DNA of 64,000 bases from Cytophaga aurantiaca DSM 3654 (GTDB lineage: Bacteria > Bacteroidota > Bacteroidia > Cytophagales > Cytophagaceae), in the NCBI RefSeq assembly GCF_000379725.1, contig NZ_KB903643.1:62001-126000 (forward strand), in the 5' to 3' direction. The translations under genes were made by a program, and so were the position numbers. The notes below the pieces were generated by a model. It made no database searches. It saw only the letters and a program-made list of their open reading frames with translations, and was not told the origin of the DNA. Numbering within the stretch: position 1 is the stretch's first letter; the number at the start of each line of letters is the position of its first letter. This document shows positions 52,456-61,368 of the stretch, piece after piece.

Positions 52456-54336
52456 TCAATCTAATTTATCCAACAGTTCTAATTCTCTTTTAAAACCTCC
52501 GCTCAGAATCGGAAAACGGCACCACGAACGTGGATCCACATTGAAGTCATCCATATGGAGAGACGGCGCTATGCGTTCACGTTTCCATTGGTTTATTGCC
52601 CAGAGTTTGTAAAATTTCTTTACCCAATATTTATATTCGTTGTGTGTGTGTGTCGAATCTTTAATTAATTCGGTATACACCTGTACCGGCGACCGACGCT
52701 CTTTAATTGCTTTACGCTCTATGCGTGCAAGTACGCTATATGGCATCAGATCACGTTCATCGGTTTGCACATAATCCGAAGGTCGGAGCTCGGCCGTAGG
52801 AGCAAGGCTATTTACAAGAGCCAAGCCCGTATGATTTCTGTTTTTTTCTGCCCAGCGCAGCCAGCTGCGAATGAAATCTTTGTCAACTCCGGCAATCGGT
52901 GCAATGCCGCCTGCCGTATCACCATCCATTGTTGCATAGCCCACATCGCCTTCACTTCTGTTGGATGTTGTAATCAGTAACGCCTGTTTTATATTTGTCA
53001 GCAGCCAGATGATCGGTGCACGGCCTCTTGCCTGAATATTTTGTAAGGCAAGATCGTCTGTTTCCCAGGCGAGCTTTCTTCCGATGATATGTTCAATCGT
53101 TGATTTGTAATTTTCTATTTCTTCGTTTACGCTCCAATTGTAAAACGTAGCACCGATTGACTCCGCCAGCACTTTGGCCGATGTAAGTGTTTCATCACCG
53201 GAGTTAACGGTGGATTGATAGGCTGTTGTAAGAAAAACAGAAGTGATCTTTTTAGCTTGTTCCTCAAAAGATAAAGAAGTCAGTGCAGGTATATCAAAGG
53301 ATTTTTGCATTCCTGATTTTTCAAGGAAATATTCCGCCCCTAATTCTTTTAATCCTTTGCGGATCATCTCTGCAACCATAATGGCGCAGGCTGCAGAATC
53401 TGCACCGCCGCTTAAAGAGAGTACAAAACCTTTGCTGTGACTTTTACGCATGTAGTCAAAAAGTCCCAACGACGTAGCTTCCCAGAATTCAAATTCTTTT
53501 TGCAGATCGTCGTGCGTGAGATCAACTTCAGGTGCGATGTCCGAATCTATGTCGATATCGACATAGATAAGATTGACATCTTTAAAAGACAGACGATCGT
53601 TGCGCTGCACAAGTTTTCCTCTGTGTGCGATCAGTACTTCACCATCGTATATCATTCGGCCTGCCTCATTGCCCAATAGATTTGAGTAGATGTAGGTACA
53701 ATTGAAGCGTTCCGAACCACCGATAACCAGATCGTAACGGATGCTTGATTTACCAAATGCAAAATGACTTGCACTTGGATTTAATATTAGAGTAGCTCCT
53801 TTTTCGTAATTGCGAATACCTACACGATCTACACGCCAGGCATCTTCACAGATCTCAAATCCGATGCGCGCACCTTTGACATTGTAGAGCACATCACCTA
53901 ATGGATAGGGTGTGTCATTGTATTTGAAGGTAGTAATGTGATTGCGCATCCAGGCGGTAAACCACCGTGTTTCGTAGTGGACGCCTTCATTAGCCAGGAA
54001 TTGTTTTGCAGTAAATCCTTTTACTTCGCCATCTTCGATCAGACAGGCGCAGTTGTAGGTATTGCCATTAAGTCGAACGGGTAAGCCGATGGAGACAATA
54101 ATATCGCTGCATTCTTCAGCAATTTTAAAACAATAATGTAAAGCAGTTTCGCAGACCCAATCCGTTAAAAATAGATCTTCACATCCGTAGCCCGTAATAC
54201 ATAATTCAGGCAAACATAAAATTTCTACGTTCGCATTTTTAGCGTCCTGTATTGCCTGTAAGATATTCTTAACATTGTTATCCCAGTCGATCGGGGTTTG
54301 ATTGACCGCTGCGCCACCTATCCGTATAGTACCCAT
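52456..54336 (-). CDS. nadE: Glutamine-hydrolysing NAD(+) synthetase
   Basis: A 626-residue two-domain enzyme. The N-terminal nitrilase-type amidase contains the catalytic Cys in GFEICEDAWR and the Glu in CLPELCITGYG. The C-terminal synthetase has the P-loop SLSGGADSAACAI (about residue 310), DVGYATMDGDTAGG and SLAPTAELRP. Ammonia from Gln is channelled to amidate deamido-NAD with ATP. Full-length and cytoplasmic, monocistronic. Confidence 0.96.
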   Translation of the reverse strand: MGTIRIGGAAVNQTPIDWDNNVKNILQAIQDAKNANVEILCLPELCITGYGCEDLFLTDWVCETALHYCFKIAEECSDIIVSIGLPVRLNGNTYNCACLIEDGEVKGFTAKQFLANEGVHYETRWFTAWMRNHITTFKYNDTPYPLGDVLYNVKGARIGFEICEDAWRVDRVGIRNYEKGATLILNPSASHFAFGKSSIRYDLVIGGSERFNCTYIYSNLLGNEAGRMIYDGEVLIAHRGKLVQRNDRLSFKDVNLIYVDIDIDSDIAPEVDLTHDDLQKEFEFWEATSLGLFDYMRKSHSKGFVLSLSGGADSAACAIMVAEMIRKGLKELGAEYFLEKSGMQKSFDIPALTSLSFEEQAKKITSVFLTTAYQSTVNSGDETLTSAKVLAESIGATFYNWSVNEEIENYKSTIEHIIGRKLAWETDDLALQNIQARGRAPIIWLLTNIKQALLITTSNRSEGDVGYATMDGDTAGGIAPIAGVDKDFIRSWLRWAEKNRNHTGLALVNSLAPTAELRPSDYVQTDERDLMPYSVLARIERKAIKERRSPVQVYTELIKDSTHTHNEYKYWVKKFYKLWAINQWKRERIAPSLHMDDFNVDPRSWCRFPILSGGFKRELELLDKLD

Positions 54337-54511
54337 AGTGATAAAAAGAAGTAATTGAAAGGTAAGAAAAAAAGTTCAAAGTTTAAAGTTCTGTATTTTA
54401 TGAAGGTTTATACACTTTCCAATAAAAAGGTGACTAAAGCGACAAGCTTAGAGCTTTTGGCTTTCGGCGTTAAGCTTTTTGCCTTTCGTTTTTTTCAACT
54501 ACATTTACAAG

Positions 54512-55552
54512 ATGTTATCAGTGAAAAATTTAAGCATGCGTTATCAGGAAGCTACTTTTGATGCCGTGCACGACATATCTTTTGATCTTCCCAAAGGTTC
54601 GAAATTGGCCATCGTAGGAGAGAGCGGCAGTGGCAAAACAACCTTGTTAAAATTGCTGGCTGGTTTATTTGATCCAAGTGCAGGAGAGATCTCTCTAAAT
54701 GAATCGCTGGTACTGGGGCCTTCTCATAATTTAGTGGCAGGTCACGAACACATTCGTATTGTGCTGCAGGATTACGGCTTGAAAAAAAATCAGTCGTTGA
54801 AAGAAAATCTGGAATATCCGTTGCGCTATTTTACACCGGAAGAACAGCAACAGAAAATTGCAGTTTTGGCAAAAACGTTTCACATACAGAATTTGCTAGA
54901 TCGTAAATCGTATCAATTGTCGGGCGGACAGCAACAGCGCGCTGCCATTGCTACCTGCTTTGCAGCGAACCCTCAGGTGATGCTGATGGATGAACCATTC
55001 AGTAATCTGGATGTATTGCTTGCGGATCATATACGTATGCATATGATGAAGGAAGTGAAGAAAAATAAAACAAGTCTGATCTTTGTTACACACCAAACAG
55101 ATGATGCGCTTGCATTGGCAGATACCATATTGGTGATGCGCAATGGCGAACGGGTGCAGCTTGGTACAGTTGAAGAAATTTACGATCAGCCGGTATCGCC
55201 GTATGTTGCCGCATTATTCTCGGATATTAATTTCTTCCGTTTTTCTAAATTAGAAGATTTGAAGTTGAAAGGATATAAGCCCTGTGAAAAGGAATTGGGT
55301 AATAATTTTGTTGCCGGTATCCGTTCACACGATATAGAAGTAATCACAAAAGGAAGAGGTTTGACAAAAGCAGTTGTGATCCGCAAAGAATTTCACGGAG
55401 ATCAATATAAATTATTTTTGCGCTTACCAAATAAATTGCAGCTGAAAGCTTTTACAACGGACATATCCATACAGGATGGAGATGTTGTAAAATTGAATTT
55501 CACCTTTGATGATGTGTTGCTGTTCCCGAATCAAACGAGTCTGGATGTTTAA
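54512..55552 (+). CDS. ABC transporter ATP-binding protein with C-terminal TOBE-like domain (orphan)
   Basis: A 346-residue ATPase from the ATG 54512. Walker A GESGSGKTT, signature LSGGQQQRAAIA, Walker B VMLMDEP with SNLD and switch His in VTHQTDDA are all intact. The C-terminal region (about residues 245-346) resembles the regulatory/TOBE domain of PotA/FbpC-type importers. The expected permease and binding-protein genes are missing; the nearest downstream gene is menC, 19 nt away. The substrate (iron, polyamine or other) cannot be told. An upstream start would add only 11 residues. Confidence 0.85.
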   Translation: MLSVKNLSMRYQEATFDAVHDISFDLPKGSKLAIVGESGSGKTTLLKLLAGLFDPSAGEISLNESLVLGPSHNLVAGHEHIRIVLQDYGLKKNQSLKENLEYPLRYFTPEEQQQKIAVLAKTFHIQNLLDRKSYQLSGGQQQRAAIATCFAANPQVMLMDEPFSNLDVLLADHIRMHMMKEVKKNKTSLIFVTHQTDDALALADTILVMRNGERVQLGTVEEIYDQPVSPYVAALFSDINFFRFSKLEDLKLKGYKPCEKELGNNFVAGIRSHDIEVITKGRGLTKAVVIRKEFHGDQYKLFLRLPNKLQLKAFTTDISIQDGDVVKLNFTFDDVLLFPNQTSLDV

Positions 55553-55571
55553 TTAATCGTAGAACAGGTGT

Positions 55572-56648
55572 ATGAATATTCGCTGGAAAAAACATCGGTT
55601 GGATTTTACATTTCAGGCAGGAACTTCAAGAGGTGTATTGACGCACAAAGATACGTGGATCCTGATCGGTTCTGAAGGTGGAAAAGAATTTTACGGAGAA
55701 TGCGGGCCATTAAAAGGTTTGAGTATAGATGACCGTCCGGATTTTGAAGCCAAGCTGGATGCTGTATGTGCGCATGCCAACACACGTTCTATACATGCCT
55801 GGAATACGTTAGGGTTCATTGATTCATTGGTACCTGAATTGGGATTGATCGGCTTTCCTTCTATTGTAATGGGATTGGAAACCTTACAGGCTGATTTTTT
55901 AAATGGGAGCAAACAGGAGATTTTCGAAAGCAGTTTTTATAATTTTGAATCACCGATTGCAATCAATGGTCTGGTGTGGATGAATGAACCTGAACACATG
56001 CTGACGCAGGCATTGCAGAAAATTGAATCCGGGTTTTCCTGTATTAAGCTGAAAGTTGGCGCCATTGATTTTGAAAAAGAATGTTGGGTGCTTGAAAAAA
56101 TAAGAGAGCAGCATCCGGAAGATAAAGTAGTATTACGCGTAGATGCGAACGGTGCATTTACCGAAGAGAATGTATGGCAAAGGCTGGAAGCGCTTTCTGC
56201 ATACGGTCTTCATTCCATCGAGCAGCCCATCAAAACCAAGCAGATCGAGTTGATGCGTCAACTCTGTAAAGACTCCGGTATTGATATTGCATTGGATGAA
56301 GAATTGATTGGTATTCATACGTTGGAAGAAAAAGAAAATCTGCTGGAGGAAATTGATCCGCCGTTTATTATTCTGAAACCAACCTTATTGGGAGGTTTCA
56401 GAGAAACGGATGAATGGATCAAAGCTGCGGAGTACAGAGGTATTGAATGGTGGATGACATCAGCGCTTGAATCCAACATTGGTCTGAATGCGATCTGTCA
56501 GTTTACTTCTACATATTCAATTTATATGCCGCAAGGCTTGGGTACAGGCAGCTTGTATCACAACAATATCCCTTCGCCATTAACTGTTTATCGTGGAGGC
56601 ATTCATTACGACAAAGATAAAAGCTGGGATTTTACTGTTCTTAAATAA
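55572..56648 (+). CDS. menC: o-Succinylbenzoate synthase (enolase superfamily)
   Basis: A 358-residue enzyme of the enolase superfamily with catalytic Lys159 and Lys161 in KLKVG, metal ligands Asp191 (DANGAF), Glu217 (SIEQPI) and Asp242 (LDEEL), and second-base Lys269 in ILKP. The Bacteroidota MenC landmarks GGF and WWMTSALESNIGLNAI follow. It dehydrates SHCHC to o-succinylbenzoate in menaquinone synthesis. The other men genes are not in the window. A dipeptide epimerase is the main alternative within the superfamily, but the motifs favour MenC. Confidence 0.88.
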   Translation: MNIRWKKHRLDFTFQAGTSRGVLTHKDTWILIGSEGGKEFYGECGPLKGLSIDDRPDFEAKLDAVCAHANTRSIHAWNTLGFIDSLVPELGLIGFPSIVMGLETLQADFLNGSKQEIFESSFYNFESPIAINGLVWMNEPEHMLTQALQKIESGFSCIKLKVGAIDFEKECWVLEKIREQHPEDKVVLRVDANGAFTEENVWQRLEALSAYGLHSIEQPIKTKQIELMRQLCKDSGIDIALDEELIGIHTLEEKENLLEEIDPPFIILKPTLLGGFRETDEWIKAAEYRGIEWWMTSALESNIGLNAICQFTSTYSIYMPQGLGTGSLYHNNIPSPLTVYRGGIHYDKDKSWDFTVLK

Positions 56649-56657
56649 TAATCCCCT

Positions 56658-56720
56658 AAACCTCCAAGGATTTTCAAAATAAAGCCAAATAGTTTAATAG
56701 AAATAAATCCTTGGAGGTTT
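56658..56720. terminator. Inverted repeat after menC, 16-bp perfect arms
   Basis: AAACCTCCAAGGATTT (56658-56673) and AAATCCTTGGAGGTTT (56705-56720) are perfect inverted arms with a 31-nt loop, followed by TAAAATAATT. It lies 9 nt after menC and may terminate it. The arm is nearly the same as the one at 9140-9217, so it is also a member of a repeat family. Confidence 0.6.
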
Positions 56721-56737
56721 TAAAATAATTGATTCCA

Positions 56738-57142
56738 ATGAATACACAACAACCCAATATAAGCTCTATAAACTTTTTTGCACTAGCATTGCAAGCAGCT
56801 TTTCTATTTTTGCTATATATAGGTTTTGACTATTCCGGTTCGGATGAATCAGCATTGTGGGCGGGAATGATATACTTAGTGCTTGCGTATGGTTTGCGTT
56901 ACTTCGTACCCATTCATCATCGTAAAGGTTTACGCGAATTGAAGCAAGGGAATTATGAAGAAGCGCTCAAGCATTTTGAAAAAAGTTATGAATACTTTTC
57001 AGCACATCCCTGGATCGATTTTTTCAGAGTGTTTACAATGTTTAGTGCGTCGAAATTATCGTACCGTGAAATGGCTATGATGAATAAATATATTTGTTTA
57101 GAAGCGTTAGGTCGGGTAGAGGAATTTTATAAAGAGTTTTGA
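56738..57142 (+). CDS. Small membrane protein with TPR-like tail
   Basis: A 134-residue protein from the ATG 56738. It has two membrane helices (about residues 10-28 and 38-56) and a soluble helical tail ending in a TPR-like segment (LKQGNYEEALKHFEKSYEYF), with a C terminus EEFYKEF. The sequence encoding this C terminus (57118-57143) is repeated once 255 nt downstream at 57373-57398 outside the gene. Function unknown. Confidence 0.7.
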   Translation: MNTQQPNISSINFFALALQAAFLFLLYIGFDYSGSDESALWAGMIYLVLAYGLRYFVPIHHRKGLRELKQGNYEEALKHFEKSYEYFSAHPWIDFFRVFTMFSASKLSYREMAMMNKYICLEALGRVEEFYKEF

Positions 57143-57398
57143 CGATCTGCTATCTAGCAAGTCTTTTATTTTCGATGATTTCAAATCAAAAACTACCCTA
57201 TCGCTGTTGTTGGTGTTTCCGCAAGAACTAAGTTATTTTAATGAGTAGAGAATAACGCGGATCACCAACAACCAACTGCTCTCAGTATTGTCTGCCTAGA
57301 TTGTTGGTGATCTGCGCAAATGCGCTTCCTCTAACGTCACATGTGCTCAGGCAGAAACACCAACAATAGCCAAGAAGAATTTTATAAAGAGTTTTGAC
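57118..57398. repeat. Nested inverted-repeat block between 26-nt direct repeats
   Basis: Direct repeats 57118-57143 and 57373-57398 differ at one position (core GAATTTTATAAAGAGTTTTG). Between them, an outer inverted repeat pairs 57203-57219 with 57354-57370 (GCTGTTGTTGGTGTTTC, one mismatch) and an inner one pairs 57256-57271 with 57301-57316 (CGCGGATCACCAACAA, one mismatch). The motif TTGTTGGTG or its complement thus occurs four times, alternating. There is no ORF. The direct repeats include the 3' end of the upstream gene, as if the block had been inserted with duplication of its target. Confidence 0.75.
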
Positions 57399-57411
57399 AG
57401 TTATTATAGTT

Positions 57412-57960
57412 CTAATCAACATAGCCGTTATATACTATTCGTGATAGAATATTATTTTTAAGGATCAACATAACATCCGTATTGCCTTCAAAATCTGTAA
57501 CGGTTAACGTATCTCTACTTGATTGTGCATTCAATGTTTTTAATAATTCATCTCTGGAAATTCCCACTTTAATTCCTTTGGAAAGAGAAATTTCAGCATT
57601 ACGAATATCTGAACTGATTAAAATGTTTTTATCAGGTGTGCGATAAATTGTTATGTTTGATTCTTTGAAACTTAAACGTTCAATTGTATCTATTTGTCCG
57701 GCTACGAACCTATTTGCTTCAGTTGTTTTTTCAGAACTGAAATTGAAATCAACATCCGTAGTAACCTTAATTAAATCATCAGACCACGTCAATAGCAACG
57801 AATCATCTTGCAGCCAACCATCAATATCATTATCTATTGTGTCGTTCAAATCATTTTCTGGTAACGTAGTTATCGTATCAATCAGTGCATTTTCTTCAAC
57901 ATGTTGTTTGGAACAGCTGCAAAGGAGTGCTATTAAAATTAAAGTGATAATTTTTTTCAT
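57412..57960 (-). CDS. Lipoprotein of unknown function
   Basis: A 182-residue lipoprotein from the ATG 57960 (signal LILIALLCSC, Cys at residue 16). It is acidic in the linker (ENALIDTITTLPENDLNDTI), followed by a beta-rich domain with FKESNITIYRTPDKNILISS and SKGIKVGISRDELLKTL, which resembles small periplasmic hypothetical domains of Bacteroidota. No family is certain. It lies 37 nt after the next minus-strand gene in the same orientation. Confidence 0.68.
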   Translation of the reverse strand: MKKIITLILIALLCSCSKQHVEENALIDTITTLPENDLNDTIDNDIDGWLQDDSLLLTWSDDLIKVTTDVDFNFSSEKTTEANRFVAGQIDTIERLSFKESNITIYRTPDKNILISSDIRNAEISLSKGIKVGISRDELLKTLNAQSSRDTLTVTDFEGNTDVMLILKNNILSRIVYNGYVD

Positions 57961-57997
57961 GATTTTAAACAAGTTTATTGTTCGTTCATATTAAAAA

Positions 57998-58585
57998 TCA
58001 TAAACCATCTGGATGATTTGAAAGCCAATCTTTGTATTTGGTTTTATACAGATCACGGGTTTTAGTATCCGGTAATATTATGTCCATTCCTCCATCGTAT
58101 GGAACAACAATAATATTTCTTATTGTATTTATGAACATTGCCCTTGTTTCGCCATCTGCAATTTTTATTAGTAATTCATTAAAATTTCCAGATTTCCAGA
58201 TTTCGTTTTTTATACATACTTCATAATACATTGTGTAATCGCTATATTCTAACGGTCTGATTTGATGTAATGCTAAGGTATCTACTTTTATAAAATCATT
58301 TAAATTAAAATAAGAATAATCATCGTTCACTTGTGCTGATAGATCAGATTTAAATAATCCTAGGGTAATAATAAAATCATCCGTATGAAATAAGTCTGTA
58401 ATTAATGTGTTTTGTCTGTTTAATATACATTCATACTCCGCTTTATTTTCGGCATATCTTTTTGAGTCTGGTAAATAATGAATGCGAAACCACCTATCTT
58501 TAAAATAGGTTTTTAATTCATAATCTATTGGATATGAATCGGGATAAATTGTATTCCAGTATTTTATAAAATTAGCCGATGTCAT
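57998..58585 (-). CDS. Cytoplasmic hypothetical protein
   Basis: A 195-residue soluble protein without signal peptide (ATG at 58585). Aromatic- and charge-rich, with FIKYWNTIYPDSYPIDYELK at the start and RNIIVVPYDGGMDIILPDTK near the C terminus. The layout, cytoplasmic next to a lipoprotein gene, is reminiscent of SMI1/KNR4-like or DUF immunity proteins, but no match is certain. It starts 2 nt after the reductase gene stop. Confidence 0.65.
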   Translation of the reverse strand: MTSANFIKYWNTIYPDSYPIDYELKTYFKDRWFRIHYLPDSKRYAENKAEYECILNRQNTLITDLFHTDDFIITLGLFKSDLSAQVNDDYSYFNLNDFIKVDTLALHQIRPLEYSDYTMYYEVCIKNEIWKSGNFNELLIKIADGETRAMFINTIRNIIVVPYDGGMDIILPDTKTRDLYKTKYKDWLSNHPDGL

Positions 58586-58587
58586 AT

Positions 58588-59637
58588 TTACACAATTCCA
58601 TTATCCGCCAACTGCTGAAACATCTCTGTAATGGATTCTTCAATCGGTCTGTAATGCACACCAAGTTCCTGTATACTTTTGCTGTTATCTACTTTCCATT
58701 CATGACCAACATTCCGACTGATCATCTTACGCTTAAATCCTGCCAGCGGTGCCAGCAACCATACAAGTGGCTTTGGTAAATAACGGCTTGGAAAAGGATA
58801 TGCCGTACCGTATTTTTTCTTTAAGATGTTTGCTAACGGAAGCAAGCCTGTATTTTCTGCAGATGTAATGTAACGGCCTTTTGCCTGCGGAGTAAAGCCT
58901 GCTTTGAAATGTACTTCTGCCACATCGCGGACATCTACTACACCAATATAAAATTCCGGAATACCGAATTTCATACTGCCATCACCGATCTGCCGTACAA
59001 TGTTGAAACTTTCGGATGTTGCAAACGCATTCAAACCCGGACCGATCACCAAAGATGGATTGATCGTTACCAGATCCCATCGATCCTGTTTTTTATTGAT
59101 CTCCCAGGCCGCACGTTCTGCGACAACTTTAGAATAATTATACGGTTGATGCGTTACGCTTGAAGTCGTATTCCAATAGGCTTCTGTTGCCAGTCCATTT
59201 GGAAACGATTCGCAATCTATGGCATCGCCTATGATGGCTACACTGCTGCTGGTTAATACCACACGTTGTACAGAAGCTGTTCTGTTTACAGCATCCAATA
59301 CATTCTTCGTTCCTATTAAGGCTGGATCTACTAAATCGCGCTGTGGGTCTTTTACTTTATTGATAAACGGAGAAGCTGTATGAAACACCAATTCACAGTC
59401 TTTCATCGCTTCATCAAATGATCCCGCTTCTAACAGATCCGCCTTGAAGAATTTTAATGTGCCGGGTGCTTGTGCAGCAATGTTCTGAAGGTATTTTAAT
59501 TTATCTGTATTGTGTGGATCCCTTACGGTAGCATGCACGGTTAGCCCTTCGTTCAGTAATTTTTTTACGATCCAGCCCGCTACATACCCTGTTGCACCTG
59601 TTACTAATACCGGTTTTTCTTTATCAATGACCCTCAT
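58588..59637 (-). CDS. NAD(P)-dependent epimerase/reductase, dihydroflavonol-4-reductase-like
   Basis: A 349-residue short-chain dehydrogenase of the extended type: TGATGYVAGWIVKKLL (Rossmann GxxGxxG, residues 14-20), DLLEAGSFDEAM, HTASPF, SSSVAI and catalytic YNYSKVVAE. The closest pattern is the dihydroflavonol reductase/cinnamoyl-CoA reductase-like branch, which reduces aldehydes or ketones. The physiological substrate is unknown. It is divergent from galE, another SDR of different type, with a YjbR gene between. Confidence 0.88.
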   Translation of the reverse strand: MRVIDKEKPVLVTGATGYVAGWIVKKLLNEGLTVHATVRDPHNTDKLKYLQNIAAQAPGTLKFFKADLLEAGSFDEAMKDCELVFHTASPFINKVKDPQRDLVDPALIGTKNVLDAVNRTASVQRVVLTSSSVAIIGDAIDCESFPNGLATEAYWNTTSSVTHQPYNYSKVVAERAAWEINKKQDRWDLVTINPSLVIGPGLNAFATSESFNIVRQIGDGSMKFGIPEFYIGVVDVRDVAEVHFKAGFTPQAKGRYITSAENTGLLPLANILKKKYGTAYPFPSRYLPKPLVWLLAPLAGFKRKMISRNVGHEWKVDNSKSIQELGVHYRPIEESITEMFQQLADNGIV

Positions 59638-59705
59638 CTATACGGTTTGTTAATTGTTAAAAATTATAGTTATAAAAGATATACGAAAACAATGAAGAAG
59701 CCGAT

Positions 59706-60065
59706 TTATTCTATCTCAGAAATTTCAGCTTTTGTTTTTTTAGGTAAAGCATTATACACTAAGTTGTATGAATCATCGATCCATTCTTTGATAAGAGATT
59801 CCCGTACACTTCCATCGCATATAATTGTATTCCAATGCTTTTTGCTCATGTGATATCCCGGTACTACGCAGGAGTATCTTTCTCTCAGTTCAACCGCTTT
59901 TTCCGGATCACTTTTAACATTGAATTGTACCGGAGAACCGGTTAACGAAAGCAGTAAAAATATCTTACCTCCAACTTTAAAAACGAGTGTCGTATCATCA
60001 AACGGAAAACTTTCCTCCACTGCTTTTTTACTGATGCAATAATTTCGTAATACCTCAACATCCAT
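59706..60065 (-). CDS. MmcQ/YjbR family protein
   Basis: A 119-residue protein with the YjbR fold landmarks: CISKKAVEESFPFDDTTLVF, GGKIFLLLSL, KSDPEKAVELRERYSCVVPG and MSKKHWNTIICDG, then LIKEWIDDSYNLVYNALPKK. The family has a DNA-binding-like double-wing fold, though DNA binding is not well established. Monocistronic. Confidence 0.92.
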   Translation of the reverse strand: MDVEVLRNYCISKKAVEESFPFDDTTLVFKVGGKIFLLLSLTGSPVQFNVKSDPEKAVELRERYSCVVPGYHMSKKHWNTIICDGSVRESLIKEWIDDSYNLVYNALPKKTKAEISEIE

Positions 60066-60230
60066 ATGATTCAGGATTTTATTAGACGTGTTTTCTATGT
60101 TAAAGGTAGTAACAGTTCAATCAAAATAGTAACAAAAAAATAATTTTATAAAATAATTGCTGATCGGGTCCATATTGTTTGGTTCTACGCCAGATTTGAA
60201 CTAGTTTAGTTTAGTATTTATATTCATTAT

Positions 60231-61223
60231 ATGTCAACAATTTTAGTTACTGGCGGGGCTGGTTATATTGGTTCGCATGCTGTAAGAGCACTTGCCAATT
60301 TGAATTACGAAGTAATTGTCTTAGATAATTTGGTTTACGGACATAAAGAATCCATTCTTAATAAAGAAGTCCGGTTTATCGAAGGAGATATCGCAAATAA
60401 ATCTTTGGTTGCGGACATTCTGAAAACATATAAAGTAGATGCGGTCATGCACTTTGCTGCCTATGCCTATGTTGGAGAGTCGGTGACCGATCCTGCAAAA
60501 TATTATTCGAACAATTTAACATCTTCGATTGCATTATTGGATGCGATGCGTGAAGCAGGTTGTAAAAACATTATATTCTCATCTACCTGTGCATCCTATG
60601 GTGCACCGAAATACATTCCCATTGATGAATCGCATCCGCAGGATCCGATCAATCCGTATGGCGCCAGTAAATGGATGCTGGAGCGTGTGATAAAAGATTA
60701 CCATCATGCCTATGGGATCAATTATGCATTCCTGCGTTACTTCAATGCTTCCGGTTGTTCTGCAGATGGTTTGATCGGTGAAGATCACGATCCGGAACCG
60801 CACTTGATTCCGTTGATACTAAAAGCGGTAAAAGGTGAGCGTGCTGCGATCACGGTATTTGGTACAGATTACGAAACGCCGGACGGTACGTGTGTGCGGG
60901 ATTACATTCACGTTGAAGATTTAGCAGATGCACACATCAAAGCGTTTGCCTATTTATCGAGTGGTAAAGGTCCTGTTATTTGCAACCTCGGTACAGGCAT
61001 CGGATATTCGGTGAAAGAAATGATCGATGCTGCCGAACGTGTTACAGGCAAACCGGTTCCTGTTATCTACGGAGATCGCAGAGAAGGTGATCCATCTTTC
61101 CTTGTAGGAAATCCTGCGAAGGCCTTAGCAGAGCTAGGCTGGAAGGCAAAATATACCAGCATTGAAGATATTATTGCTACTGCCTGGAAGTGGGAGAACG
61201 GCGAGCGTAAGGGGCGCTACTAG
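60231..61223 (+). CDS. galE: UDP-glucose 4-epimerase
   Basis: A 330-residue extended SDR with NAD-binding GGAGYIGSH (residues 8-16), the catalytic pair Tyr143 and Lys147 in NPYGASKWML, the Ser-Thr of SSTCASYG and the GalE-specific DGTCVRDYIHVEDLADAH. It interconverts UDP-glucose and UDP-galactose for polysaccharide synthesis. It is shorter than some epimerases but complete. A strong terminator follows. Confidence 0.95.
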   Translation: MSTILVTGGAGYIGSHAVRALANLNYEVIVLDNLVYGHKESILNKEVRFIEGDIANKSLVADILKTYKVDAVMHFAAYAYVGESVTDPAKYYSNNLTSSIALLDAMREAGCKNIIFSSTCASYGAPKYIPIDESHPQDPINPYGASKWMLERVIKDYHHAYGINYAFLRYFNASGCSADGLIGEDHDPEPHLIPLILKAVKGERAAITVFGTDYETPDGTCVRDYIHVEDLADAHIKAFAYLSSGKGPVICNLGTGIGYSVKEMIDAAERVTGKPVPVIYGDRREGDPSFLVGNPAKALAELGWKAKYTSIEDIIATAWKWENGERKGRY

Positions 61224-61281
61224 ACATTCTATTGGCCAAATTATTTCACATCGTTTTAGCGATGTGCTTTATATCATATTA

Positions 61282-61333
61282 AAAGAAGGAGTCACTACAT
61301 TTTATTTCAGTAAAGTGTAGTGACTCCTTCTTT
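61282..61333. terminator. Bidirectional terminator-like hairpin between galE and the M20 gene
   Basis: AAAGAAGGAGTCACTACA (61282-61299) and TGTAGTGACTCCTTCTTT (61316-61333) are perfect 18-bp arms around a 16-nt loop. The sequence lies between convergent genes. T-runs are short, so termination strength is uncertain. Confidence 0.75.
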
Positions 61334-61368
61334 AATAACCAAAGTACTCTAGGAATAAAGTGGATGTA

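Noticed and set aside
57143-57411. Possible structured RNA gene such as a tRNA or tmRNA
   Set aside because: The stems are long inverted repeats of the same word (TTGTTGGTG), and there is no cloverleaf, anticodon arm or CCA end.
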